DNA of 7,005 bases from Porphyromonas sp. (GCA_003640335.1 RBKG01000146.1:1-7005); one strand, 5' to 3'. Shown: positions 1-6,963, counted from the first letter of the stretch. Notes: a model not told the origin generated them from the sequence alone. Program-made: numbers and translations.

Positions 1-69
1 GCAGAGCATAACCTAGATAAGGCTTGTATGTAGTCTTATCGCAACTCAGCAAGATTTAAGCAACGACAG

Positions 70-522
70 ATGAATTTAAGACTATACGCCCTAATAGCCC
101 TCTTGGGAACACAAGTTCTTGCTTTTGCAGCGCCGAGTGAGCGCAAACAACGCCCAGCAAGACCTTCTAAAGAACTTATTCAAAAGGAAAAGAAAGCATT
201 CCTTACAAAGGAATTGAGTTTGACTGCGAAAGAAGCAGATGATTTGATGATAATCATCAACGAACTAGATGGGAAACGTTTTGCCCTATGGAAGAGTTGC
301 TACAGCATGCGCAGACGTATGCAGAGTAGTGGAGGCGGTATTACGGACGCAGAGTACGAGAAGTATTTTAATCAGGTTATGGATAATCGCGTTCAAGAAG
401 CTGAGCTTGAGCGTACCTATTACACCAAGTGCAAGGAGGTTATTCCGATGCATAAGCTTGTTAAATTGGAGCGAGCCAATAGAGCCTTTGCTCGTCAGTT
501 TATGCAAAGACAGCATAATTAA
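70..522 (+). CDS. Exported small helical protein, Spy/CpxP-like (LTXXQ-type) hypothetical
   Basis: This 150-residue protein has no recognised specific function. Residues 1-20 look like a Sec signal peptide: a short positive start (MNLR), a hydrophobic stretch 5-19 and an AFA cleavage site before A21. The mature part is very rich in Lys, Arg and Glu and looks entirely helical. Residues 48-70 (ELSLTAKEADDLMIIINELD) resemble the 'leucine-threonine-x-x-E/Q' helix start of Spy/CpxP-like periplasmic proteins. The tail (125-146, with IPMHKLVKLERA) resembles the last helix of small exported proteins that often sit downstream of ECF sigma factor genes in Bacteroidota. There are two cysteines in the mature part (C77, C121), which could form a disulfide. 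No promoter or Shine-Dalgarno is visible in the 69 bases upstream, so it is probably co-transcribed with an earlier gene, and a strong terminator follows it. A chaperone or envelope-stress role is inference only. It is not V-ATPase subunit E: the signal peptide argues against that. Confidence 0.75.
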   Translation: MNLRLYALIALLGTQVLAFAAPSERKQRPARPSKELIQKEKKAFLTKELSLTAKEADDLMIIINELDGKRFALWKSCYSMRRRMQSSGGGITDAEYEKYFNQVMDNRVQEAELERTYYTKCKEVIPMHKLVKLERANRAFARQFMQRQHN

Positions 523-602
523 GCCTTAGCTCTTATAAGTATTCCTTAAGTAATTTGAGGCTTTAAGGTCCTTAGTTAGAGGCTAAATAACAATAATGAA
601 TG

Positions 603-655
603 AAGGTAAGCAATTTCTACCCAATAGGAGGTAGGGATTGCTTACCTTTTTGTTT
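603..655 (+). terminator. Strong rho-independent terminator upstream of the ATPase operon
   Basis: The left arm 603-621 pairs with the right arm 630-648 to give 19 continuous base pairs: 12 perfect outer pairs (AAGGTAAGCAAT with ATTGCTTACCTT), two G-U pairs, then five more Watson-Crick pairs. The loop is 8 bases (622-629). A T-tract follows (TTTTTGTTT, counting the last two stem bases). The T-rich side is downstream on the + strand only, so it ends transcription coming from the gene at 70-522. It separates that gene from the ATPase genes. Confidence 0.93.
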
Positions 656-701
656 AAACATACATACAAATAGGTATTATTTATTGATGTAACATGATTT
701 C

Positions 702-732
702 TTGCAACAGTTTGATATAATCATTACCTTTG
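702..732 (+). promoter_or_regulatory. Bacteroidota-type promoter of the V-ATPase operon
   Basis: A TTG at 702-704 stands in for the -33 TTTG box. A 20-base spacer follows, then TAccTTTG at 725-732, which matches the TAnnTTTG -7 box of Bacteroidota housekeeping promoters. The -7 box ends 23 bases before the subunit A start codon, so the leader should be short, under about 20 bases. The region lies directly after a terminator and before the first ATPase gene, as expected for an operon promoter. The transcription start itself cannot be seen from sequence. Confidence 0.75.
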
Positions 733-755
733 CTCGTATAGAATTGATACATCAA

Positions 756-2513
756 ATGGCAACAACAGGTATAGTAAAGGGGATAGTTTCAAACCTCGTA
801 ACTATAGAGGTAAATGGTCCCGTAGCACAAAATGAGATCTGTTTCATCAATGTAGGTGGAACGCGTCTGATGAGCGAAGTCATCAAAGTAATAGGTGCTA
901 GTGCCTACGCGCAAGTCTTTGAGTCTACGCGTGGTATGCGTATCGGAGATGAGGTAGAGTTTATGGGGCATATGCTGGAGGTAACACTCGGTCCCGGTAT
1001 GCTCTCAAAGAATTACGATGGTCTACAAAATGACCTAGATAAGATGGATGGTGTGTTCCTTAAGCGTGGAGCCTATACCTATCCTCTTGATGAAGATAAA
1101 TTGTGGAAGTTTGAGCCTCTAGCGAGTGTCGGCGATAGTGTCTCGGCTGGGGCTTGGCTTGGTGTCGTAGATGAAAATCACCAAGCGCATAAAATAATGG
1201 TTCCCTTTGTACTAACACGTGAGTATCGTATCAAAGAGCTCAAGCCTGCAGGGGACTATACCGTCAAGGAAACGATTGCTATCCTCGAAGATATAGAAGA
1301 TGGGCATGAGGTGGCTGTTACGATGGAGCAGAAGTGGCCGGTAAAGAAAGCCATCACTTGTTACAGAGAGAAGCCAAGACCTTTCCGCCTCCTAGAGACG
1401 GGCGTCCGTGTAATCGATACCTTGAACCCAATAGTAGAGGGCGGTACGGGATTTATTCCGGGTCCTTTCGGTACGGGTAAGACGGTGCTGCAGCATGCGA
1501 TAAGCAAGCAAGCAGAAGCCGATATTGTGATTATCGCTGCTTGTGGTGAGCGTGCCAATGAGGTTGTGGAAGTCTTTAAGGAATTCCCCGAACTGATAGA
1601 CCCTCATACAGGTCGCCACCTTATGGAGCGTACGATTATCATCGCGAACACTTCTAATATGCCGGTAGCTGCTCGTGAAGCCTCTGTGTACACGGCTATG
1701 ACTATTGCCGAGTATTATAGAAGTATGGGTCTGAAGGTGATGCTGATGGCCGACTCTACCAGCCGTTGGGCGCAGGCACTACGTGAGATGAGTAACCGCC
1801 TTGAAGAGCTTCCGGGTCCTGATGCCTTCCCTATGGACCTCTCGGCTATTGTCGCTAACTTCTACGCTCGTGCAGGTTTCGTTTATTTGAATAATGGAGC
1901 GACAGGCTCTGTAACTTTCATCGGTACTGTTTCTCCTGCAGGGGGTAACCTCAAAGAACCAGTTACGGAGAATACTAAGAAGGTGGCTCGTTGCTTCTAT
2001 GCTTTGGAGCAAGAGCGTGCGGACCGCAAGCGTTATCCTGCGGTAAATCCTATTGATAGTTACTCTAAGTACCTTGAATATCCTGAATTCAATGAATATA
2101 TTTCGGCTCGTGCTGGTTTAGGCTGGGTAGATAAAATCAATGAACTTAAACGTCGCCTAGTACAGGGTAAGGAAATAGCAGAGCAAATCAATATCCTTGG
2201 TGATGATGGTGTGCCTACTGAGTATCACATCACATTCTGGAAGAGCGAATTGATTGACTTCGTGATATTACAGCAAGATGCTTTTGATGCTATTGACTGT
2301 AATACCTCATTGGAGCGTCAGGAGTATATGGTTAATCGCATTATCGATATTTGTAATACCGATTTCGCTTTTGATGATTTTAGCGAGGTGGCTGGATACT
2401 TTAAGGAGGTTATCAATGCGTTTAAGCAAATGAACTATGCCGAATACCAAAGTGAGGGCTTCAATGAATTTAGCCTTAAGGTAGAAGAACTAATCAAACA
2501 ACGTGCTAAGTAG
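756..2513 (+). CDS. atpA: V/A-type ATPase catalytic subunit A
   Basis: Catalytic subunit of the cytoplasmic A3B3 head; it hydrolyses (or makes) ATP and is coupled to ion movement through the membrane sector. With the ATG at 756 it has 585 residues, close to the family's usual 580-595. The N-terminal beta-barrel is at about 4-70, the A-specific insertion ('bulge') at about 110-190, the nucleotide-binding domain at about 200-440 and the helical C-terminal domain after that. The Walker A motif GPFGTGKT is at 236-243 (K242), the catalytic glutamate is in GER at 264-266 (E265), and the Walker B region LMADSTSRWA has D333. The alpha/beta signature PAVNPIDSYS is at 428-437. The frame stays open back to a TTG at 702, but that stretch is the promoter, and MATTGIVKG is the expected family start. 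There is no Shine-Dalgarno, which is normal in this phylum. First gene of the operon; subunit B follows after 2 bases. The usual upstream partners, subunit E and the DUF2764 protein, are absent here. Confidence 0.98.
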   Translation: MATTGIVKGIVSNLVTIEVNGPVAQNEICFINVGGTRLMSEVIKVIGASAYAQVFESTRGMRIGDEVEFMGHMLEVTLGPGMLSKNYDGLQNDLDKMDGVFLKRGAYTYPLDEDKLWKFEPLASVGDSVSAGAWLGVVDENHQAHKIMVPFVLTREYRIKELKPAGDYTVKETIAILEDIEDGHEVAVTMEQKWPVKKAITCYREKPRPFRLLETGVRVIDTLNPIVEGGTGFIPGPFGTGKTVLQHAISKQAEADIVIIAACGERANEVVEVFKEFPELIDPHTGRHLMERTIIIANTSNMPVAAREASVYTAMTIAEYYRSMGLKVMLMADSTSRWAQALREMSNRLEELPGPDAFPMDLSAIVANFYARAGFVYLNNGATGSVTFIGTVSPAGGNLKEPVTENTKKVARCFYALEQERADRKRYPAVNPIDSYSKYLEYPEFNEYISARAGLGWVDKINELKRRLVQGKEIAEQINILGDDGVPTEYHITFWKSELIDFVILQQDAFDAIDCNTSLERQEYMVNRIIDICNTDFAFDDFSEVAGYFKEVINAFKQMNYAEYQSEGFNEFSLKVEELIKQRAK

Positions 2514-2515
2514 TC

Positions 2516-3835
2516 ATGGCAACGAGAATATTTCAAAAGATATATACAAAAATCAGTAACATTACCAAGGCAACATGTATGCTCCATGCTACAGGTGTAG
2601 GTAATGAAGAGCTAGCTACGATTAACGGTCGCCTAGCACAGGTTGTACGCATTATGGATACCGAAGTAACCTTGCAGGTCTTTGGTGGAACAGAAGGTAT
2701 TCCTACAGATGCGGAAGTCGTATTCTTAGGCAAAGCTCCTTCACTGAAAGTAGGCGATAGCTTGGCTGGACGTTTCCTTAATGCTTATGGTGAGCCTATT
2801 GATGGTGGTTCGGAGATTATCGGTGAAGAGCGAGAAATCGGTGGTCCATCAGTAAATCCTGTGCGCCGTGAACAGCCTTCTGAGCTTATTGCCACAGGTA
2901 TTGCGGGTATAGACCTAAACAATACACTTGTGACAGGGCAAAAGATTCCATTCTTTGCTGACCCTGACCAGCCTTTCAATGAGGTAATGGCTATGGTTGC
3001 CCTTAGAGCTAAGAGTGATAAGATTATCCTTGGCGGTATGGGTATGACGAATGATGACTACCTATTCTTCAAGAATACGTTTAGCAATGCAGGGGCTTTG
3101 GACCGCATTATTAGTTTCATCAACACGACGGAAGACCCTTCAGTAGAACGCTTGCTTATCCCTGATATGGCGCTAACTGCTGCTGAGTACTTTGCCGTGG
3201 AAAAGCATGAGAAGGTACTCGTTCTGCTTACGGATATGACAAACTATGCAGATGCTCTAGCGATTGTGTCTAACCGTATGGACCAAATCCCAAGTAAGGA
3301 CTCTATGCCGGGTTCGTTGTATAGTGACCTCGCTAAGATTTATGAGAAGGCCGTGCAGTTCCCTGATGGTGGTTCTATCACGATTATTGCTGTAACAACG
3401 CTATCGGGTGGAGATATTACGCATGCTGTACCTGATAATACGGGTTATATCACAGAGGGACAGCTCTATTTGCGTAGAGATAGCAATGTGGGTAAGGTTA
3501 TTGTAGACCCATTCCGCTCGCTTAGCCGACTCAAACAGCTCGTTATTGGTAAGAAGACTCGTGAGGACCATCCTCAAGTGATGAATGCCGCAGTGCGACT
3601 CTTCTCCGATGCTGCTAGTGCGCAGACTAAGATGGAGAACGGCTTCGATTTGAGCGATTATGATGAACGTACATTGCGTTTTGCCGATGACTATTCTCGT
3701 GAACTGCTCGCAATAGACGTTAATGTAGATACCGAAGAGATGCTAAGCACTGCATGGAAACTCTTTGGCAAGTATTTCAAGCCAAGTGAAGTAAATATTA
3801 AGCAACAGTTTGTTGATAAGTATTGGGCTGAATAG
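2516..3835 (+). CDS. atpB: V/A-type ATPase non-catalytic subunit B
   Basis: Nucleotide-binding but non-catalytic partner of subunit A in the A3B3 head. It has 439 residues, slightly shorter than the roughly 460 of the E. hirae and Thermus B subunits. The P-loop position is degenerate, as expected for B: TGQKIPFFADPDQPFNEV at 140-157 lacks the GxxxxGKT pattern. LLTDMTNYADAL at 237-248 and the MPGSLYSDLAKIYE segment at 264-277 are family hallmarks. The SLSRL motif at 335-339 carries the probable arginine finger R338, which reaches into the catalytic site of the neighbouring A subunit. The start lies 2 bases after the subunit A stop codon with no Shine-Dalgarno, so translation is probably coupled to A, consistent with a 3:3 ratio. 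A 71-base gap, the largest in the operon, separates it from subunit D. Confidence 0.98.
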   Translation: MATRIFQKIYTKISNITKATCMLHATGVGNEELATINGRLAQVVRIMDTEVTLQVFGGTEGIPTDAEVVFLGKAPSLKVGDSLAGRFLNAYGEPIDGGSEIIGEEREIGGPSVNPVRREQPSELIATGIAGIDLNNTLVTGQKIPFFADPDQPFNEVMAMVALRAKSDKIILGGMGMTNDDYLFFKNTFSNAGALDRIISFINTTEDPSVERLLIPDMALTAAEYFAVEKHEKVLVLLTDMTNYADALAIVSNRMDQIPSKDSMPGSLYSDLAKIYEKAVQFPDGGSITIIAVTTLSGGDITHAVPDNTGYITEGQLYLRRDSNVGKVIVDPFRSLSRLKQLVIGKKTREDHPQVMNAAVRLFSDAASAQTKMENGFDLSDYDERTLRFADDYSRELLAIDVNVDTEEMLSTAWKLFGKYFKPSEVNIKQQFVDKYWAE

Positions 3836-3890
3836 GAGCTATTCTTCGTTCGCCTAATAAATCATACAAATAATAATTAGCTTAATAAAA

Positions 3891-3908
3891 ATAGGAGTAT
3901 AATCCTAT
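3891..3908 (+). promoter_or_regulatory. Shine-Dalgarno and start-codon hairpin of subunit D
   Basis: ATAGGA (3891-3896) and TCCTAT (3903-3908) are perfect inverted repeats around a 6-base spacer. GGAG at 3894-3897 is a good Shine-Dalgarno 9 bases before the ATG at 3907, the only clear one in the operon. In RNA the hairpin would hide both most of the Shine-Dalgarno and the first two bases of the start codon. A role in lowering subunit D translation relative to A and B is inference; a 6-bp palindrome can also arise by chance. Confidence 0.4.
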
Positions 3909-4524
3909 GGCAGTAAAGTTTCAATATAACAAAACCTCCCTCCAACAGCAAGAGAAAGCGCTGAAAATGCGTCAGCGTACTCTTCCTACGATTAAGAGTA
4001 AGGAGAGTGCTTTGCGCCAACAAGTCAAGCTAACCAAAGACGAAGTTGAGTCTTTGGAAGCTCAGCTTGAGGAACAATTGCAGGGCTATGATAGCATGAT
4101 TAGCCTATGGGATGAGTTCCAAGCAGACTTGATTCGTGTCAGTGGCGTTCAGCTCACGACGCGTAAGGTCGCTGGCGTTCTGCTTCCAGTCTTGGAGGGT
4201 ATTGACTACGAGATTAAGCCTTTTAGTATCTTCTGTGCTCCTTCGTGGTACGCCGAAGGTATTGACCTCCTTAAGACGCTAGCGACAACAGGCATACAAG
4301 CCGAGTTCTTGCGCCTTAAGATGGAATACCTTGAGCATGCTCGTAAGAAAACGACTCAGAAGGTAAACCTCTTCGAGAAGGTGCAAATCCCAGGTTATCA
4401 AGATGCAATCCGCAAGATTAAGCGTTTCCTTGAAGATGAAGAGAGTTTGTCCAAGAGTTCGCAAAAAATCATGCGTGCTAATCTAGAGAAACGTAAACAA
4501 GAACCCTTGTCCGTAGAGCTATGA
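3907..4524 (+). CDS. atpD: V/A-type ATPase central stalk subunit D
   Basis: Rotor shaft that transmits torque between the A3B3 head and the K ring. It has 205 residues, in the normal range of about 200-230. The N-terminus (MAVKFQYNKTSLQQQEKALKM) carries the Asn-Lys-Thr start typical of the family. Long charged helices at about 10-70 and 130-200 would form the antiparallel coiled coil that fills the hexamer, with a more globular middle containing an aromatic patch (about 100-118, including FSIFCAPSWY). The ATG at 3907 is chosen because it follows GGAG at 9 bases and gives the expected family start. The gene's TGA overlaps the ATG of subunit I (ATGA at 4521-4524), which indicates translational coupling. 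The central-stalk partner F is not encoded in the window. Only one D is needed per complex, against three each of A and B. Confidence 0.96.
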   Translation: MAVKFQYNKTSLQQQEKALKMRQRTLPTIKSKESALRQQVKLTKDEVESLEAQLEEQLQGYDSMISLWDEFQADLIRVSGVQLTTRKVAGVLLPVLEGIDYEIKPFSIFCAPSWYAEGIDLLKTLATTGIQAEFLRLKMEYLEHARKKTTQKVNLFEKVQIPGYQDAIRKIKRFLEDEESLSKSSQKIMRANLEKRKQEPLSVEL

Positions 4525-6338
4525 TTAAAGCAATGAATAAATACGCTTTCCTCATCTACCACAGAGAGTATGAGGAATTTCTAAGGCTGTTGCAGTCCTT
4601 AGGCGTAGTCCATATATCTAGGAAGCGCAAGCCTCAAGATGAAAATGAACTGACGGCTATCCTAGAAGAGCGTTTGACGATAAAGCAACTGAAGCAACAG
4701 CTCAAACAATTCTTGCCTCAAGAAGGGAGCGATGCGCCAGCATCAGTGGAGGATAATGGTGCGCCTATCGTCAAGCAGGCACAAGATGCACTACTCAAAC
4801 TAGATAATCTTCAAGATGCTTTAGAAGGTGCTAAAGCCAAAGTGCAGGAGCAAGTTCGCTGGGGCGAGTATGACCCAGAGTATTTGGCGAAACTGAAAGA
4901 GAAGGGCTATGAACTAGTAGGTTATAGCGTGCAATCTTCAGCTTATACCGAGGATTACAAGGCTAAGTATGGTGCGGTGGATGTCGTTCGTGAAGGTGTG
5001 CTACAGTTCTTTGTGCGCTTAGAGCAGGCTGGTGACTCAGCGTGTCCAGATGCAGAAAGACACACAATACCAACAAGCCGACTAAGTGAATTGCAGGCTG
5101 ATGTCGAAAGACAGGAGCAGGCTTTAGATGATTATCGTTTGGAACTAGAGTCGCTTTCCGATAATTTGATAGAGCGTTTAACCGCTTATGATGCCGAACT
5201 AGAAGATAAGTTTGCTTTTGGTGCAGCCTTACTTCAGGGAGAGAAGCAAGCCGATGATAGGCTTATCTTCCTTGAGGGGTGGACGCCTCGGGAGAATGCT
5301 CAAGCCTTGGAAGCTCAGTTATCTTCAGGTGGTTACTATTATCAAAATTGTCCTATTGAGGAGCAAGATAATGTGCCGATTAGCCTTAAGAATAATGTCT
5401 TTAGCCGCGGTTTTGAGTTAATCACCAAGATGTTCTCTCTTCCTAATTATCAAGAGATTGACCAAACGGCACTATTTGCACCCTTCTTCATGCTCTTCTT
5501 TGGGCTGTGTGTGGGTGATGCTGGTTACGGCTTGATAATATTCTGTGTAGCTACTTACTTGCATCTCAAAGCGAAGGCAGGAGATGATACTACCGCCTAT
5601 GAGTTAATGCAATGGCTAGGGGGAGGTGCCTTTGTCATTGGTCTGTTGATGGGGTCGCTCTTCGGAGTCGTTCTTCCTTATGCAGACCATAAGGATTATT
5701 TCCTTAATCAGGATAATCTGATGATACTCTCGGTTATTGTTGGGTTATTGCAAATCCTTTTCGGTAAAGGGGTGGCAGCCTACAAGATTAAGATACAGAA
5801 AGGAACTAAATACTCGATTGCTCCATTTGCATGGATTGTATTCCTTATTGGAATAGGGCTTATGCTCGGTATCCCTTATCTGGGAGTCGCTTTGCCTGAA
5901 GTCGTGAAGTATGTTATTTATGGTGTGGTTGGTATTTCAACGCTCATAATACTATTCTATAACTCTCCCGGTAAGAATCCATTCTTGAATGTAGCTTCGG
6001 CTCTGTGGAAGACTTATGAAACCGCATCAGGACTTCTAGGGGATACACTCTCTTATATTCGTCTTTTTGCGATTGGTCTTACAGGAGCTGTCTTGGGAGG
6101 GGTGTTTAACTCTCTTGCTGTTGAGCAAACAGCGAGTTTGCCTATCGCTGTTCGATTCCCTCTGATGTTAGTTATCTTGCTAGCTGGTCATAGCATCAAT
6201 ATCGCATTGGCTATCATTGGAGCTCTCGTGCATCCTATTCGTTTGACTTTTGTGGAGTACTATAAGAATAGTGAGTTTGAAGGGGGAGGGGTTGCTTATG
6301 ACCCACTTAAGCATAGTAAAACGGTTGAAAAGAAATAG
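4521..6338 (+). CDS. atpI: V/A-type ATPase membrane subunit I (a-subunit equivalent)
   Basis: Stator subunit that forms the ion half-channels against the K ring and anchors the peripheral stalk. It has 605 residues, at the short end of the family, which runs to about 650-660. Residues 1-310 form the soluble, coiled-coil-rich arm, with a low-complexity acidic linker at about 66-83. From about 318 on there are roughly seven membrane segments (near 318-348, 363-387, 399-421, 433-453, 461-480, 507-531, 541-575). The family motif PFFMLFFGLCVGDAGYG is at 321-337. SYIRLFAIGL at 511-520 carries the essential channel arginine R514, which interacts with the ring carboxylate. The HPIRLTFVEYYKNSEFEGGG segment at 571-590 is the conserved C-terminal end. 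The start overlaps the subunit D stop by 4 bases (ATGA) with no good Shine-Dalgarno, so it is probably read by re-initiation. MIKAMNKYAFLIYH fits the family N-terminus. Confidence 0.97.
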   Translation: MIKAMNKYAFLIYHREYEEFLRLLQSLGVVHISRKRKPQDENELTAILEERLTIKQLKQQLKQFLPQEGSDAPASVEDNGAPIVKQAQDALLKLDNLQDALEGAKAKVQEQVRWGEYDPEYLAKLKEKGYELVGYSVQSSAYTEDYKAKYGAVDVVREGVLQFFVRLEQAGDSACPDAERHTIPTSRLSELQADVERQEQALDDYRLELESLSDNLIERLTAYDAELEDKFAFGAALLQGEKQADDRLIFLEGWTPRENAQALEAQLSSGGYYYQNCPIEEQDNVPISLKNNVFSRGFELITKMFSLPNYQEIDQTALFAPFFMLFFGLCVGDAGYGLIIFCVATYLHLKAKAGDDTTAYELMQWLGGGAFVIGLLMGSLFGVVLPYADHKDYFLNQDNLMILSVIVGLLQILFGKGVAAYKIKIQKGTKYSIAPFAWIVFLIGIGLMLGIPYLGVALPEVVKYVIYGVVGISTLIILFYNSPGKNPFLNVASALWKTYETASGLLGDTLSYIRLFAIGLTGAVLGGVFNSLAVEQTASLPIAVRFPLMLVILLAGHSINIALAIIGALVHPIRLTFVEYYKNSEFEGGGVAYDPLKHSKTVEKK

Positions 6339-6368
6339 ATAAATCAAAATTAAGTCATTTAATAAGTT

Positions 6369-6827
6369 ATGAATGAAATGTTGTCTTGGTTAGGCATTGC
6401 TCTAGCAGTAGGTCTAACAGGTTTAGGAAGTGTTGTCGGTACGACAATCTGTGGTAACGCTGTAGTAGGCGCACTCAAAAAGAATCCAGATGCTCTAGGT
6501 CAATATCTAGGTTTATCTGCTCTTCCTAGTTCGCAGGGGCTGTATGGCTTTATTGCTTTCTTCTTGATGAAGGGTAAGATTCAAGAGTTAGCTGCAGCTG
6601 GTACATTGACGCAGCCTGTTGCTTGGGCTCTTCTTGCGAGCGGTCTAGCACTAGGAGTTGTGGGGTACTATTCAGCTTATCGCCAATCTCAGGTGTGTGC
6701 TAATGGTATTCAGGCAGTGGGCTCTGGTAATAATGTCTTTGGTGGTACTATGGTGATGGCTGTATTCCCTGAACTATATGCTATCTTAGCACTTCTAACA
6801 GTTATGCTAACAGTGTTCTCATTCTAA
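6369..6827 (+). CDS. atpK: V/A-type ATPase rotor-ring proteolipid subunit K (predicted Na+-binding)
   Basis: Membrane ring subunit that carries the transported ion. It has 152 residues with four hydrophobic helices (about 5-27, 48-68, 84-107, 125-150), that is, a duplicated two-helix unit like eukaryotic c and E. hirae NtpK. The ion-binding carboxylate is E135 in helix 4 (AVFPELYAIL). The first hairpin has Gln instead (LPSSQGLYGF, 52-61), so there is one carboxylate per four helices. By alignment from memory with E. hirae NtpK, L52, S55, Q56, Q106 and E135 match its sodium ligands L61, T64, Q65, Q110 and E139; the Thr is replaced by Ser, which keeps the hydroxyl. This predicts Na+ coupling but does not prove it. 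Helix 3 has R105 next to Q106. The gene starts 30 bases after subunit I without a Shine-Dalgarno; the in-frame ATG at 6378 is an alternative start. It is the last gene of the operon, with a terminator 25 bases downstream. Confidence 0.97.
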   Translation: MNEMLSWLGIALAVGLTGLGSVVGTTICGNAVVGALKKNPDALGQYLGLSALPSSQGLYGFIAFFLMKGKIQELAAAGTLTQPVAWALLASGLALGVVGYYSAYRQSQVCANGIQAVGSGNNVFGGTMVMAVFPELYAILALLTVMLTVFSF

Positions 6828-6852
6828 AGGGATAAATTTTTTATTGTATGGT

Positions 6853-6892
6853 ATTCCGGCCGACTTAATTGTTCGGTCGGAATATTTTTTTT
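6853..6892 (+). terminator. Rho-independent terminator of the V-ATPase operon
   Basis: ATTCCGGCCGA (6853-6863) pairs with TCGGTCGGAAT (6873-6883) over 11 pairs, one of them G-U, with a 9-base loop. One more A-T pair extends the stem outward, and a run of eight T (6885-6892) follows. The stem is GC-rich against an AT-rich background. It lies 25 bases after the subunit K stop codon and ends the operon. The minus-strand side has no T-run directly after the stem, so it acts on + strand transcription. Confidence 0.94.
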
Positions 6893-6908
6893 GCTACGCT
6901 CGCCTCTT

Positions 6909-6940
6909 TTTGTAATTTTCTTTCAAATCGTTTACTTTTA
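6909..6940 (+). promoter_or_regulatory. Bacteroidota-type promoter for the gene at the window end
   Basis: TTTG at 6909-6912, a 20-base spacer, then TActTTTA at 6933-6940, one base off the TAnnTTTG -7 consensus. The box ends 23 bases before the ATG at 6964, the same distance as at the ATPase promoter. It sits just after the operon terminator, so the next gene is probably its own transcription unit. Confidence 0.6.
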
Positions 6941-6963
6941 CGGAGTAACAAATCAATATAAAT

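Noticed and set aside
1..33. Possible last ten codons of an upstream gene (AEHNLDKACM then TAG) in frame 1
   Set aside because: Ten open codons are common by chance and the residues identify nothing. It would fit an operon ending in the gene at 70, but cannot be supported from the window.
544..568. Imperfect inverted repeat CCTTAAG / CTTTAAGG after the exported-protein gene
   Set aside because: Short, mismatched, no T-run after it, and the strong terminator lies just downstream. Nothing else is visible in 523-602.
702..755. N-terminal extension of subunit A by 18 residues from a TTG codon
   Set aside because: The stretch contains the promoter boxes, and the family N-terminus fits the ATG at 756.
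1361..2012. Minus-strand open frames opposite subunit A
   Set aside because: They are shadows of a highly conserved gene, with no start signals or recognisable protein features.
2930..2990. Broken P-loop in subunit B as a sign of gene decay
   Set aside because: Loss of the Walker A pattern is normal for non-catalytic B subunits, and the rest of the protein is intact.
3836..3906. Internal promoter or small gene in the B-D gap
   Set aside because: There is no TTTG/TAnnTTTG pair at proper spacing and no open frame of note; only the start-site hairpin stands out.
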